From NCBI GenBank assembly GCA_028023455.1, contig JAQFVV010013060.1:1-64000 (forward strand): DNA of 64,000 nucleotides. Direction: 5' to 3'. Positions 1-12,000 of this stretch are shown here, piece after piece. Numbering within the stretch: the first letter of the stretch is position 1; each line of letters starts with the position of its first letter. Source of the stretch: Epiperipatus broadwayi. Taxonomy: Eukaryota > Onychophora > Udeonychophora > Euonychophora > Peripatidae. The position numbers and the translations under genes were made by a program. Below the pieces are notes generated by a model. That model worked only from the letters and a program-made list of their open reading frames with translations. It made no database searches and had not been told where the DNA came from.

Positions 1-157
1 TTTCAAAAAACACTATTAATCTATTATATAATTCGATTTTTCCTGTATTATGTTTGTTTTTCGCATAACAAGTTGGAACAAAAGTAAAAAAATAAATACT
101 TACATCGGAGAACTTAACGATTGCTTCTTACCTCAGCAGAGATTTGCTGCGGCTATC

Positions 158-158
158 A

Positions 159-208
<50 letters not shown>

Positions 209-240
209 GGATTATTATTATTATTATTATTATTATTATG
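158..240. repeat. ATT microsatellite that is the LINE 3' tail
   Basis: An ATT run with one interruption (ATATGG near 205). On the minus strand it is a TAA-repeat tail that directly follows the LINE 3' end and its AATAAAGTTCCCC-type terminus. It is therefore best explained as the retrotransposon tail and not as an independent microsatellite. Confidence 0.75.
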
Positions 241-554
241 TTTCAAAAAGGGGAACTTTATTCAATCTAGAAAACAGGTTACATTATTAATTTTCATTTA
301 CATGCATTTACATTGATATTTCCGATTGTATATATTGTGTCTTGGTCTCTTTTTAAGTCTATTATTGAGGAAAGGCAGAACTATTAGAGATTTGACCTTT
401 GTTTTACAAGTGACCAAGTAGCCACGAAAATGTCTGGGTGTGCTATTTTATTATCTCTGTTTTTTAATTGTGCTAACTTGTTGTGAAAAGTTGATGGATG
501 CCGCCTTGTATTATTGCCAAAAGCAAATGTGCATCATGTGCACCAAAATGCATA

Positions 555-2549
555 AAGTACGAAGGTTGCTGCTCAGATTGTTGGGGTGGATGTCCTGCAG
601 AATGTACTGATAATATCTTGCAGGGAGATGTTTGGTCTTCTGTATATATTTGTTATTTCATGTCGAATATTGTTTAATGCTGGGCAGTTGTAAAACAAAT
701 GTTGTTGAGTTTCTTCTGCTTGGTGGCATAGTGTGCAGAAGGGGTCTATTTTTGTATATAATCATCTGTATCTTAAGAAATATGATGTTGGCAAAGCATA
801 TAGATTTAGTTTCAGAAGGAAATCAAAGAATTTGGGCTCCATAGACCATTTTTTAAATTTTTTAAGCAGCTGTTGGTTGTTTATTCTGAGCATCTGTGTT
901 GAAATATCTGATGTATATCCTGGGTATACCATTGCATATATCTGCCAATATGAATATTTTGTTGTTGTTTGCAGTGATATTTGAGTATGTGTGATTCTGA
1001 ACTGGTTTATAACTGATGATAGATAGCAATGTGAAGGTGGAGGTTTGTCTGTGGGTATTATTTGTATTAGATACTGGAGTTCTGGGAAATGTCTGAGGGT
1101 GGCTATTATAAGGTTTGCGGTTTTTTGTATTCGAAAAATATCTATGTTATGTAGCCCCAAACCATTGTGTATTGCTGGTCGATTAAGGTGTTTTGCAGAT
1201 ATTGACACTGTCTTTCTATTCCATAGAAGTTTATTGCAATATGAAGAGATTTTTGATGTAAAAGCTTTTGAGAATTGAATTATGGGAGAATAATAGATAA
1301 TCTTGGTGATCACCAGCTGATTGAACAATTGCACTTTAGCATATATTGAGAGGTATGCTTTTGATAGTGAGGCAGTGATCCGTTCTGCTTCATCTTTTAA
1401 CTTGTTCTGGATTTTTTGCCTCATTGTGTTTGTTCCCATGTAGAAAGGAAAGCCGAGGAAAGGAGATGGTTTGCCTTGGAAAATTTGCATGCATGGCTTA
1501 CTGGTGTATAGAGACCAAGCAGCAGTCTTGTTTTGATTAAATTTTAGATGGTGTGTTGCTTGAAAGTCTTGCAGTATTTTCTGTAGTATTGGTATCTGTT
1601 TTCTTGATGGTAGGAAGACTGTGATGTCATCCATATATGCAATGCAGGCTATATGTTGTGATGTGCCTGGTATCTGGATGCCTTTGATACTCTGCTGAAT
1701 TTTGAGTATGAGTGGGTTGATGTAAAAAGTAAATAACAGTGAGCTGAGTGGTGAGCCTTGGGATATGGATTGTGTGGGAATGAATGATGGAGAATTTTTG
1801 CCATTGAGTGTGATATGTATTTCTCTGCTAAGTAGTAGGTTTGTGAGCAGGTACAGATGAGTTTGTGGAATTGTGGTGTCAGCTAGCATATTGATTAATG
1901 TATTGATGTCGACCGAGTCAAAAGCCACTTCTATATCAAGTTGAACTGCAATTGGTGCATACTTCTTTCTGTCCCGTACTGAGTTTATAACTGTTTTAAA
2001 TATCATTGCAGTCTGTGCATTTGATGGTTGCTTCCTTGCAAACTGGCTGTGTGAAATTAGTGGTAGAATATGTAGCTCTAGGCTGTCTTTGAGTACTTTT
2101 TCAATTATTTTAATCATAAGTGGCCCCATTGAGATTGGTCGTAGGTTGGATAGTGTTGATACATGGACTTTTTTCTTGTTGAAGGGGACTATTGCTATTG
2201 GATATAAACCTTGGATATCATGCAACTTTTGTGATAGATGATTTGCAAGGTCACATAAATATTGGCTAGTGAACTGGCTGAGATGTGCAAGGACAAATTT
2301 GGGGATTCCATGTGCTCCTGGGTGACATGCATTAGGTACTGTTGCCAGTTTAGTAGCAAATTCTGTGATGTTGTATGGGGTATTTGTTTCTGGTTTTCCA
2401 AAGACATTAGAATTATATTTGACCAGGTGGTATGCTTGCAGCTTTTGTTTGAAATGCTGATAGATCAGTTTTAACATATTATCTCCTGCATATGTGAGCC
2501 CTTGCTCTGTGAGTGCCATTGGCACTCTGACAGTGGATGGGTAGCCCAA
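555..2549 (-). pseudogene. LINE ORF2 reverse transcriptase and C-terminal zinc knuckle
   Basis: A long open frame (2549-762, 595 codons) followed, after a frameshift, by the rest of ORF2. Visible RT motifs in order: LRPISM near residue 136, LDIEVAFDSV near 205-213, QGSPLSSLLF near 264-273, the catalytic YMDD at about 305-308, and LGFPFYMG downstream. In another frame at 741-683 there is a C-x2-C-x8-H-x4-C knuckle (CTLCHQAEETQQHLFYNC), the usual C-terminal nucleic-acid-binding motif of such ORF2 proteins. The enzyme would nick target DNA through its endonuclease domain and copy its own RNA at the site. All catalytic RT residues are present, so the copy is fairly young. The frameshift before the knuckle and the split endonuclease disable it. 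Confidence 0.9.
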
Positions 2550-2730
2550 GGCCCAGCAAATGTATTTTCTTGCCCATGTGTGTTGTTGGCTGAGGCAGAC
2601 TTTACTCTTTTTTATTGCTAGGTAGTTTTTCAGATGGTTACAGATGTTATTGTATGTTTATGTAAGCCTGCGTTTATGTTGTTGACTGGTGTGTGTTGGG
2701 TTTATCATTGTAATCCGCTTATGTATTTCA

Positions 2731-3349
2731 TCAGCCAGAGCTAGCAGTCTTGAGGGTGGGGGGGGATTTGCATGTAATGTGATCTATATTAAATGATAAA
2801 ATGTTTATGAATGCTAAGTATCTTTGAATGGGATTAAGTTGCATATTTTTGATTTTGTGAAGCATTATATATGTTTCTGAAAAAATAAATTCTGGGGTAG
2901 AAGTTGGAAATAGAATTCTGATTGTTTTACCATGTGTAAGTGCAGTTGTTTGGATTTCTGTCAGATTAATTAGTATGGTTTGTGCAGAGTGATCAGAGAA
3001 AGGCGATGAATTGATGTTTAGGCTGATTTGATGGTGTAGCATAGGCGAATAAAAGCACAGATCAATTCTTGATGTATGACGTCCATTGTGAAAAGTAACT
3101 GCGTCATTTGACAGAAAACCCTCTGCACTCATAAGTGGAATTGATATTTGATGCAGCCACTTTAAAATGAACTCTTGATATTTCATGTTGAAATCCCCCA
3201 TTAGTATGGTTGGTTGTAAATTAGAGCCAAGTAAGGAGTTTATGTTTATTATAATATTTGAGACAATTGTATGACTCGGTGGAATATACAAAAATATAAT
3301 GTTTAGTGTTATGATTTGATGACTAAAAGTTATTAGTAAATTTGCATCT
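2731..3349 (-). pseudogene. LINE AP-type endonuclease, C-terminal half
   Basis: Minus-strand reading gives the core of an exonuclease/endonuclease/phosphatase fold: FLYIPPS, then ILMGDFNM (the GDFN motif), SRIDLCF and FSDHS with its catalytic Asp-His. This half follows directly on the N-terminal half at 7184-6900 once the insertion at 3354-6895 is removed. The open frame extends to 3417, but the part above 3353 belongs to the inserted element and its first residues are not LINE protein. This domain nicks the target site to prime reverse transcription. Confidence 0.88.
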
Positions 3350-3353
3350 ATAT

Positions 3354-6300
3354 TGTAACCGATAAATTCTTCGTGGCCAGCTATAGCCATCGAAGGCCCC
3401 TGTAGTTGGGCGGCCAAAATTGTAACCGATAAATTGCCCTATCATGCCGAACACGTTGCAGCACCAAAAATTGTAAGCGTTTGATTGTGTGTCCCAACTA
3501 CGTAACGTAAGTGCACTAAGAATTGTGACTTCGATCACTGATCAAGTCCCACTCAATTATTGTCAGCTATTAAGAGCTGTAACTAAGAGCATATCATGCT
3601 ATCTATTTTATGCACCTAAGACCACAATCAACATCTGGAGCAACTTACTATAGACCAAACTAATGATCTAACATAAACTTTTATATTTAATTTGATCGCA
3701 GCCAGGGTGTACCGCGAAGAACTATCATAGTAGTATTATAAAACACATTAAACAAATTATAAGTGCAATGTTATTACTTTTAAACCTTAATTTGCGATTT
3801 TTTATTGTATGAGACCCGATGGCCGACCATGTACAAGATGGCGTAATTTGTAGAACTACATGAAATTATGAAACTTTAAACCATCTATATGATTTTTAAT
3901 GTAGATGCTAGTCCAGGTAAAGCTTTGCAATAAATAAACATAAATACTTGGGTTCTGATTTTATAGTTTATTATATCACTGAGACTCTTATTACTGACAA
4001 ATGATAATTTAAAAACGTTAAGTAAATACATTCAATCATGTTATTATTTGGGAAATCTGTTTACAAGTTTAATAATTAATTTGTATTGTATACTGAAATC
4101 AAATACGCAAAGCCAAAATGATGGAAAAGGTAAATGGGATTTTATTGTACCTCACACATCATAAACTACCAAAGACGAGAAGCATTCAAATGTTTTATCA
4201 AAATATTACTAAACTCTTATATCATGTTGACTATAATATGTACTTCAATGTATGCTCTATAATGTATGCTCTATCCAAAGTTTATGATTTCTGATTTTGT
4301 GAATGACACATAGCAACGGCACAATAAGTTTAATTATAAATCAACTTTTATTTACAAATTTATGAAAATTAATAATTAATTCCAATATTATAATAAAAAT
4401 AATAAATAAACAAATAAAATAAATAAATTATAAGTCCATTGACTTTCTTCAATAACTTCTCATAGGTACAGTTTTAAAATCTAGTCCTACCTTATATCAA
4501 TCTAATATAATGAATATTGATGAGATTATACGATATTCAGCATCAACTTATGAAATATTTAACATCATTTCCAGATCCATTAAATCCCTACCGTAAACTC
4601 ATAATAATATAACAAATATTATATCTGTAGGATATTAGCTATAATGTAATCATTAAATAAAGTGAAAATGTAAACTTACATTCCGGTAAACAATAATCAA
4701 CCAACAGTTAACCATTATTTAGTAACTTGAATAGAACGTCCTGCTACCATTTGATGATCTAACTTATAAATTATGCGTACAAATGAAGAAGATGATTTAG
4801 CAGATTAACTAAAATACTTTGCCCAACTTATATCTGTGAAGTAAAACATATTCCCGTGGATGTATTCATCTACACGTGGGAATTAAATAACACTAAACAC
4901 TTTGGTGGATTTATACACCATCATAAAGTAATACGTATAATCACACAATTCCGCGGATTAACCACCAGCGCAGGAATGTGTAAAATACAAAAATAGCAAT
5001 TAAAATAATCTGCGGATTAACCACCAGCACAGATTAAAGCCCTTTAACATTCTTAAACAACATTACTATTTACTTCACATTAAAGTGCAAAATCATCCCC
5101 CTCAGTTCTTCTGACTATTCAGAATACACTAACACTTTAGCAAATGTGGGTTCTTGCATAATAAAATGCTAAGCTAATCAGGACGACTAATGTACTAACT
5201 TCTTTTGCTTAAACTAAAATGTGTAATATAATACAAGTAATATTAGTATAAGACTATAAATCTGGAAAGACCAACAAAATACCTCACAAAGATTGATACA
5301 TTTCACGAATTCATTTAATACTTTTCAAGCTGTTTCGCAAGCGCTATTCTCTTAAATAAATATTGTATTCAACCCCTATTGATTTAAACTTAATAAAATA
5401 TACTTAGGAACTTCATATGCAAGTTCCGATAACGATAAACGTAAAGTAATGCATTATGCATCTAACATAAAATTTAACAAGTGTGTGTGTGATATAAATT
5501 AAATGTAAAGCATTTTACAGTTCAATACATGAATTATAACAGGTGTGTGTCACAACTTTGATTGTATAACATTTTATAACTCCAAATATGCTCTGTGGGA
5601 TCCATGTACGATGTGTCGAACAATAAATCTATGAAGCAATAATTATAACTATAATTCAATTCCATACATGCAATTCTATCCGTTGTATTGGTTATTATAA
5701 TCACTATTAAATTAACAATTTTACGTGGCTCCTAAGACATGAAACAAATTCACAATATGAAACGCAGAATTTAAATGAAAATGTTTTTCATTAAGTTATT
5801 AATCTCTACATTTCTCTATTAAAATGTTCCAATTTTATTACATCCATGCGAATTATTTATCCATCCACGTTTAAATATAGGAATATTAATTATAGCACTT
5901 AATTCAATCATTCTAATATGACGATAAAATTAGAAATAGCTTTGATTAATTATTTGAAGATTATTTATTATCCAAATGTTAAACAAATTAATTAGCAAAT
6001 ATATTACTGGCTTTGTAGAATTAAATATCAATCAATACTATATTTTTATTAGAATTAGAAACGGAAATATTTAAAATATGTTGATAACTTTAACATTTTA
6101 CTTTAATTTAGACTTCTTTTTCTTTAAAAAGCAAATTTTCATATTCATAACTTCTGTAATTAAAATACTTTTTAATGTTTCCAAATTGTAAAATAATAAA
6201 CATTTTAAAACATACCAATTCTTGCAATCATTTCTTTTAAAATGGGAAGCTCCGACATTTCAAAATGTAATATTGGAAAATTATTACTGTTGATTCAATC

Positions 6301-6895
6301 CACTTGGCCAGCCGACTTGAACAGACTTTTATTTTTAGCAAGGCATCTTCTAATTAAATACCACAATGTTATTTATGTTTATAGCAAACTTTGTGGTAGT
6401 CCGATTACTTATTTTTACTTTAAAATAAGCTTGGCAAATTTACACTACTTGCCTTTACCATTTTTCTTTCATTCTCCCTCCAAAAGCAAACTATCAGACA
6501 ATCGTCTCTTAAATTCGCGCTCTTTTCTTTTATTACATTGAGACGCCTACGCAATTACTGTATTTATTTTTAATATTTAATTTTAATTGAACCAAATGGT
6601 TTTTTGTTAAATTGAATAAAATAATAATTTTAAGATCATTTTTAGACAAATAAAACAAAATATTGTTTTTAATAATATTTTACCAAATTTTAATGTGTTG
6701 TTAAATTTTTAAAAAGTTAAGCATTTTGATATGCGTTAGCATATGGAAAGAAGCAAATTTAAATTTATTAAAATAATGTAAGAGAGTAATCTGTTCAAAT
6801 GCAGCTCAAGCTGATCAAATCACCAAAGGAAGAAAGAGAAATTTTTATACTAGTTACACCAAATAATATATTTTATACTAAAATATATGGTTACA
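3354..6895. mobile_element. 3.5 kb non-coding insertion with TG...CA ends, LTR-like
   Basis: The ends are TGTAACC at 3354-3360 and GGTTACA at 6889-6895, a perfect 7-bp inverted pair beginning TG and ending CA. They are flanked by ATAT at 3350-3353 and at 6896-6899, a 4-bp target duplication. Removing the segment rejoins the two halves of the LINE endonuclease. No protein domain is recognisable inside, so it is either a very long solo LTR or a large non-autonomous LTR-type element; a DNA transposon is less likely. Near the left end the motif TTGTAACCGATAAATT occurs twice (about 3353 and 3419), 66 bases apart. Strand is undetermined because the ends are symmetric. Confidence 0.72.
4850..5036. 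repeat. Array of four hairpins at about 49-base spacing
   Basis: Four short imperfect palindromes begin at 4850, 4899, 4948 and 5006. Their outer stems differ in sequence but each pairs with itself: ATTCCC/GGGAAT, ACTTT/AAAGT, ATTCC/GGAAT and TAATCTG/CAGATTA. Inner arms share a GTGGAT or GCGGATT...ACCACC core. The 49, 49 and 58 base spacing suggests an old tandem repeat in which structure was kept while sequence changed. It lies inside the LTR-like insertion. Confidence 0.6.
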
Positions 6896-6899
6896 ATAT

Positions 6900-7184
6900 A
6901 TATATGATTTTAAATGAGTCAAATGGACAACTTTTTGTTATGAGCAGTCCAGTACCCCCTGAGGGAGATGATGTGTCTCTAGAGCATGCACAGTAGCCTT
7001 CTCTACTTAGCTGTACTGAAGTGTCAATTTGTGAGCCACTATATATTTCAGTTTCTAGAAGTCCTAGTATATGAGGTTGTGTAATTTTTATCCATTGTTG
7101 TAGCTGATGTATTTTGTTGACTGAGTTGAGCCCTCTGATATTAAATGCTGTTATTTTTAGCTTCATTATCATGATTAGATGCAA
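6900..7184 (-). pseudogene. LINE AP-type endonuclease, N-terminal half
   Basis: The frame begins with KITAFNIRGLNS, then a helix and HILGLLETE carrying the catalytic Glu, followed by GGTGLLI. These are the first conserved blocks of APE-type LINE endonucleases. The frame breaks at the 6895 boundary of the inserted element. It continues at 3349. Other frames seen here on the plus strand are shadows of it. Confidence 0.88.
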
Positions 7185-7459
7185 GTTGGTTTCACAGTGT
7201 GTTGAAGTTTGTGTGAAGCTTTTGCATATTCTCTAGTGTTTTGTGAGTAGTTACTAATGGTTTGATTACTATCCAGCTCCATAGGTATTAAGTTCTCTGC
7301 CAAGTGTTCAATCATTTCTGTTACAGTATTGTTTTCATCTGTTTTTGGCTCTTTTTGATCTATTTCTCTTTGGCCGACCAGATTTTTGGACTTCTGTTGG
7401 TGTTGTTTCTATGGGAGGGAGGCATGGGGTTAGTGTTCTAGAATATCTGTAGATGTTTT

Positions 7460-8688
7460 GTTTATAATTATATGTGGCATGCTTGTTTTAGGAGAGTTGT
7501 ATGTATCATTAGATATGTCTGGATTTGAGTCTGACGTGTTATTGATTGATAGGCCTGATGTTTGTGATACTTCAGGTATGATTTGTGCTTGATTTTGATC
7601 CATTTGATCATCAGTGGTTTCATTAATTTATTCAAGCTATCTGTTGTAGTTTTCAAGTATCTTTGGGTTTTCTTCTGCATATTTGTTTTTACTAGCTTCA
7701 TTTGTACTGTGATTATTTTCATGTTGATTGTTTGAATTGCTAGTGTTATTTTGTGTATTGTTGATCTCTCATGTTGGGATTGGATGTGCTGCTTATTTGG
7801 TGTCTGACCCTGTGTAAGTTGGCCATCCATGCACTGTGGCTAGATGACCACACTTGCCACAGGCATAGCATTGTGGTTTTAAACCTCTTATATATAGGCA
7901 CAGCATAGCTTCCTGATCAGCAATTTGTGTTGGTATAGATTCTGGGTCAATGTCTTTGTGTAATTTTAACTTAAAATCATAGCTATTGCTGTATATTGGT
8001 ATTGCTGTGTCTTTGAGGTATATTGGTTGAAATGCTATAACCTTGCCAAATGGATCCATCATTTTTTGAAAGTCTTGTTTCGTGTATCCAAAGTATGTAT
8101 TTTTTATTATTCCAGTAATTTGGTTCTGTCGATCTTGATCGATTATAACAATCGCATAATTGCCTAATGTTTTAATTTGTAATGGGTTCTTTTGACTAAT
8201 ATCAAGAAATTCGATTGCGAGGTATCTGGTATTTGGATGATCTGCAATTCTTATGTCTCACAGTTCATTTTCAGTTATTGTTTGATATAATAATGCGCAT
8301 GGAAAATGATACAGTGATATATTTGCATCTGTGGCAGATATTATTATTGAGTTTGGTGAAAAAAATCTTTTGAACGATGTATAGAGTCCCCATGGAATCG
8401 TGTTGTTAAAGTGTTCATTAATTCTTTCTAGCATATTATCGGTCTAGTGTGCAAGGGGAGGGTCTTGGTTTACCTGTTTCTTTAAATCTGTTTTATGTCG
8501 TTCAGATTTGTTTTTCTAAATCTCAGAACTATTTTATTATTTATTGTAGTCACGAAATTCTTTGAACTTGTTGCTTGCATGTTAGTTTTTGCAACTGTGG
8601 TGTATAATTTGATGGTGTCTAAATTTTTACGCGTTTCAGCGGCCATATTGACGCCAACTACTCGATCATGCATAGCTGTCATCTCCAT
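7460..8688 (-). pseudogene. LINE ORF1 (gag-like) with zinc knuckle
   Basis: ORF1 lies upstream of the endonuclease on the same strand, broken into at least three frames. The start region (8688-8482) is followed by a middle region with DFQKMMDPFGKV, which looks like an RNA-binding fold. Then comes CYACGKCGHLATVH near 7880-7835, a knuckle of the C-x2-C-x4-H-x4-C type in which the final Cys reads as His. A polar, Lys/Gln-rich tail runs to about 7468. ORF1 proteins of this type bind the element's RNA to form the ribonucleoprotein. Frameshifts and the altered knuckle residue show decay. Confidence 0.75.
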
Positions 8689-8927
8689 TTTTTTTTAAAA
8701 AAAAAAACAAAGAAATCTTTGGTAATGTAAATATTTTTTTATGATATTCTTTATCTAGGTTATGAATTTTATTAATTATAGTTTCAAAAATATTTTTTTT
8801 TATTTTGTGAAATTATATATATTGTTTTGATTTTATATTGTGGCGTTATTATTGTTTTTTTTGGGGTTTGAAGCCCAACTACTTTAATATTACTTACCGA
8901 CAATATCAGGATTTTCTGCGGTATTCC

Positions 8928-8990
8928 TATTATTATTATTATCATCATCATCATCACCATAATAATAATAATAACAACAACAACAACTAC

Positions 8991-9043
<53 letters not shown>
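8928..9043. repeat. Compound ATT/ATC/ATA/ACA microsatellite
   Basis: Runs of ATT, ATC, ATA and AAC units lie next to the 5' end of the LINE, just outside the candidate target duplication. The tract encodes the low-complexity Tyr/His/Asn runs seen in one frame, which are not a protein. It may be the LINE's target or an older LINE tail. Confidence 0.8.
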
Positions 9044-9045
<2 letters not shown>

Positions 9046-12000
9046 TTTTTAAAGGAACAACTGCATTAATTTTAAGGAACTATTGTAGATATTTTGGAAA
9101 TCTTTGCCATGTTTAATTTGAATATTTTGACCAGAAGCTTCACACAGAATACCCGTCTGTCAGATAAATAATGTTCAATAAATATTATACATGTGTTTAA
9201 TGGATAGCCAGTATGGAGAAAGCTGAAATTATGAACTAAAGTTTATTGTCTTTTTTATTTTATTTGTTTTATTGGTTTAAAAAAAAAACAACAGGAAAAT
9301 ATTTTTATGCTATATTTTCTTTATAAATATGTTTAATACTGTTTGGCATAAATATCCCAGGTAATTTAATTTATATAATTTTAGCCTTAATGGGTTTATT
9401 AGAGTGTATAGACATCATACCATTCTCAGGTAATATTAGTATTTAATAAGTTAATGTATATTTTAATCATTCATATCCCTGGAGATTTTCATATCCCACT
9501 GTTAGATAATTTAAATGTATGGTAATTCACTCAGTTATATGTAAAACAGCCCAAGAGATTATCAGAGGGTTTCCATTCCTTTGTTTTTTTCATAAATGCT
9601 ACCTTAATAATAACCACTAATATTTTTATATACATACTGAGAATTAATTTTCTCACACTTGATTCATGGTCTTTTATTATGTGTGCATTGTACTTTTGTC
9701 TAGAATTTTATATGCATTTAATATTTTTAAGTAGTTCTTATATAGTCAGTTGACATAATTTGCATTGTTGGTTTTGACATTGATTAATACACATTGTAAT
9801 TTAAAATTCTTGAAGATGACTTAGTCAGTTAAAGTTATGTTGATATCTTGTTATTAGTTTAGTTTTAGTTAGGGTCATAGAGCAAGGCTTTATTGATTAT
9901 TATTAGTATGCTTGATGGTGTAGACAAAGTCCTCCATCCTTATTTTATTGCTTTTCCATGAGGTGATAGTGTTCATTCCCAGTGAGGATTAACATATATT
10001 AGGTATTGTTAGTGATTGTAATCAGATATTTTGAAAGTGTTTAGATCAAATGGAGAGGATCATATATTTCTTGGTGTCTTTCCTGTTCCTAATGTGCTGT
10101 GACAAGGTCCAGACATCCTCTTTTCTGCCTCAAAGATAGGTATTTTTGGAAGCCACCACAGTTTTATATTGTTCAGCTCTGCAGAGTATAGATGTATTGT
10201 TTTTGGCCTATCACTCATGATGTATTAATGCTATTTCCACCACAGTAGGTGATGTTGCATTTGTTTAGATATGTAATGACAAGATATGTTTGTTTGAGGA
10301 ACTTTGTTTCTTCAGGTTGTATTTAGCTATTTTTAATGCTTAAAGGTATATCAATGTCTGAATTGTGTTGTTATGATAGTTTTATCATCCACAAACCAAC
10401 CAACAATAATTTATATTTATTTTTAAGTATGTAGATTATGCATATTGTTATAAGTAGCAATTCACACATACTAAGTTTAAGATGTTCATCCAGAGTTTTC
10501 GCAGATGGAATTGTAAGTCTTTTAAATTTAAATTTTAAAACATTTGGTATAATAATTTTATGTGAACAAGAATTTCTTGAAATATGTGTATAAATGACCT
10601 TTGATGAATGGCCATGCATCTAATTTAATTTCAATTTAGCTTAAATTTACTTAAATACATCACTAGTTATAATCTTAATAATGTAAGTGTACTAATGATA
10701 ATTTAAAATTTATGCTGTATATGCTAATCCCAGCTTAGCTTTTGCTTAGCTTATGGTATTCAATATGAACCGATTAGTGTATTATTTTGGTTGTTAAATT
10801 TTACACAGTATTATGAAATGTGTCAATTAAAAATAGTTACGTTCGTTACGCTCATACTATTATAATTAAAGTAACGAGATTTAGAATCCTTAATATTTTA
10901 AGGAGTTTATTTGGATAGAATTAAATGTCAAATAGTCTCTGATCACTTTTGTAATTATTGTTTTTTTGTATTATTAAAATAAACAGTTGGAAAAGAGTTA
11001 ATGAGGAATAATCAATTCCTTTATTCAGCTAAAATTTTACAATTTCTTTAAGTCAAAATAAAGATTGTTAGTCAAAATGTTTAAAAGATATCAGCTTTGG
11101 CAATGTTTCCAGTAATTTTTGTAAATATTAATCATGTATTATTATTAATAAACCAAATATGTTATTATTTAAAAAAAGTTTAGTTTCTGTTTGCTTTTCT
11201 TTTATATGCTATTGTCTTGAGTTCCAAGGATTTATAATGTTCACAAGGTATACAGAATATTTTGTACTGGGTTAAATCATATTAGGCTATGCTGATTCTC
11301 AGATTGAATCACCTTAACAGATAATCAATTGATTTAAAGTTATTATTATATCTTCTCAGACTGAATATCATATAATGTGAAATGTAGACTATTAGTGATT
11401 CAGAAGATTATTTACTATTTTTAAAGCTGCACATTAACTTACATTGTCTAGTATATTTTTAAAATTGGAAATCCATCTGCATTTAATTTCATAGGTAGGT
11501 TGTCTGTGAGTAGGAGGAAATGCATAAAAAGTACCCTTGTCCTTTTCCCTGCTAGAGTGATGTCCTGGATAATAGACCACAACTAGTTTAAATTTAGATT
11601 AATTAATCAAATCTTTAAATTAATATATATATATATTTAATGCTATGATTTAATGAAAAATACTTGTCTTGGGGAGGCAGTCATTATAAGTGTAGTGCTT
11701 GCATCCTATGGTCGGCCAAGAGATCACTCACTTGCTTATTCATCCAAGCAATCATTTATTAGGCAACTTTAACATTTATCTTTCACAAGAGTTTAGTTAA
11801 AACCCCTGAGATTGTTTACTCTTATTGACATTATTAATATGGTTTAGTGAGATAGTCCTTCAATAAAGTATGATTTGGTTTATTGAGAGTATATGATCTG
11901 ATAGAAGACCGACTCTAATAACTATTAAATAATGATGATATAAAATTTACTTTATATTAGTTATGTTAAATTATTGAACATACCCCAATAGTTATTTGCA

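Larger units (their letters stand above)
153..8909 (-). mobile_element. Near full-length LINE (non-LTR retrotransposon), decayed and interrupted
   Basis: Read on the minus strand, the order is ORF1 with a zinc knuckle (8688-7460), AP-type endonuclease (7184-6900, then 3349-2731), reverse transcriptase (2549-762), C-terminal CCHC knuckle (741-683) and a TAA/ATT-repeat tail (240-158). This is the layout of an autonomous APE-type LINE. A 12-base sequence, GATTTGCTGCGG at 141-152 and GATTTTCTGCGG at 8910-8921, flanks both ends with one mismatch and may be the target-site duplication. A 3.5 kb insertion at 3354-6895 splits the endonuclease. Without it the LINE would be about 5.2 kb. Frameshifts and stops make it non-autonomous now. 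The clade is not resolved; the ORF1 knuckle with a C-terminal CCHC would fit L1/Tx1- or I-like groups. Confidence 0.85.

Noticed and set aside
50-316. 88-codon frame rich in leucine
   Set aside because: It is the translation of the ATT microsatellite that forms the LINE tail.
3323-3538. 71-codon minus-strand frame crossing the insertion border
   Set aside because: It spans the end of the LTR-like insertion and the repeated end motif; it is not a protein.
8838-9116. 92-codon frame with His and Asn runs
   Set aside because: The runs come from ATC, ATA and AAC microsatellite units; no conserved sequence surrounds them.
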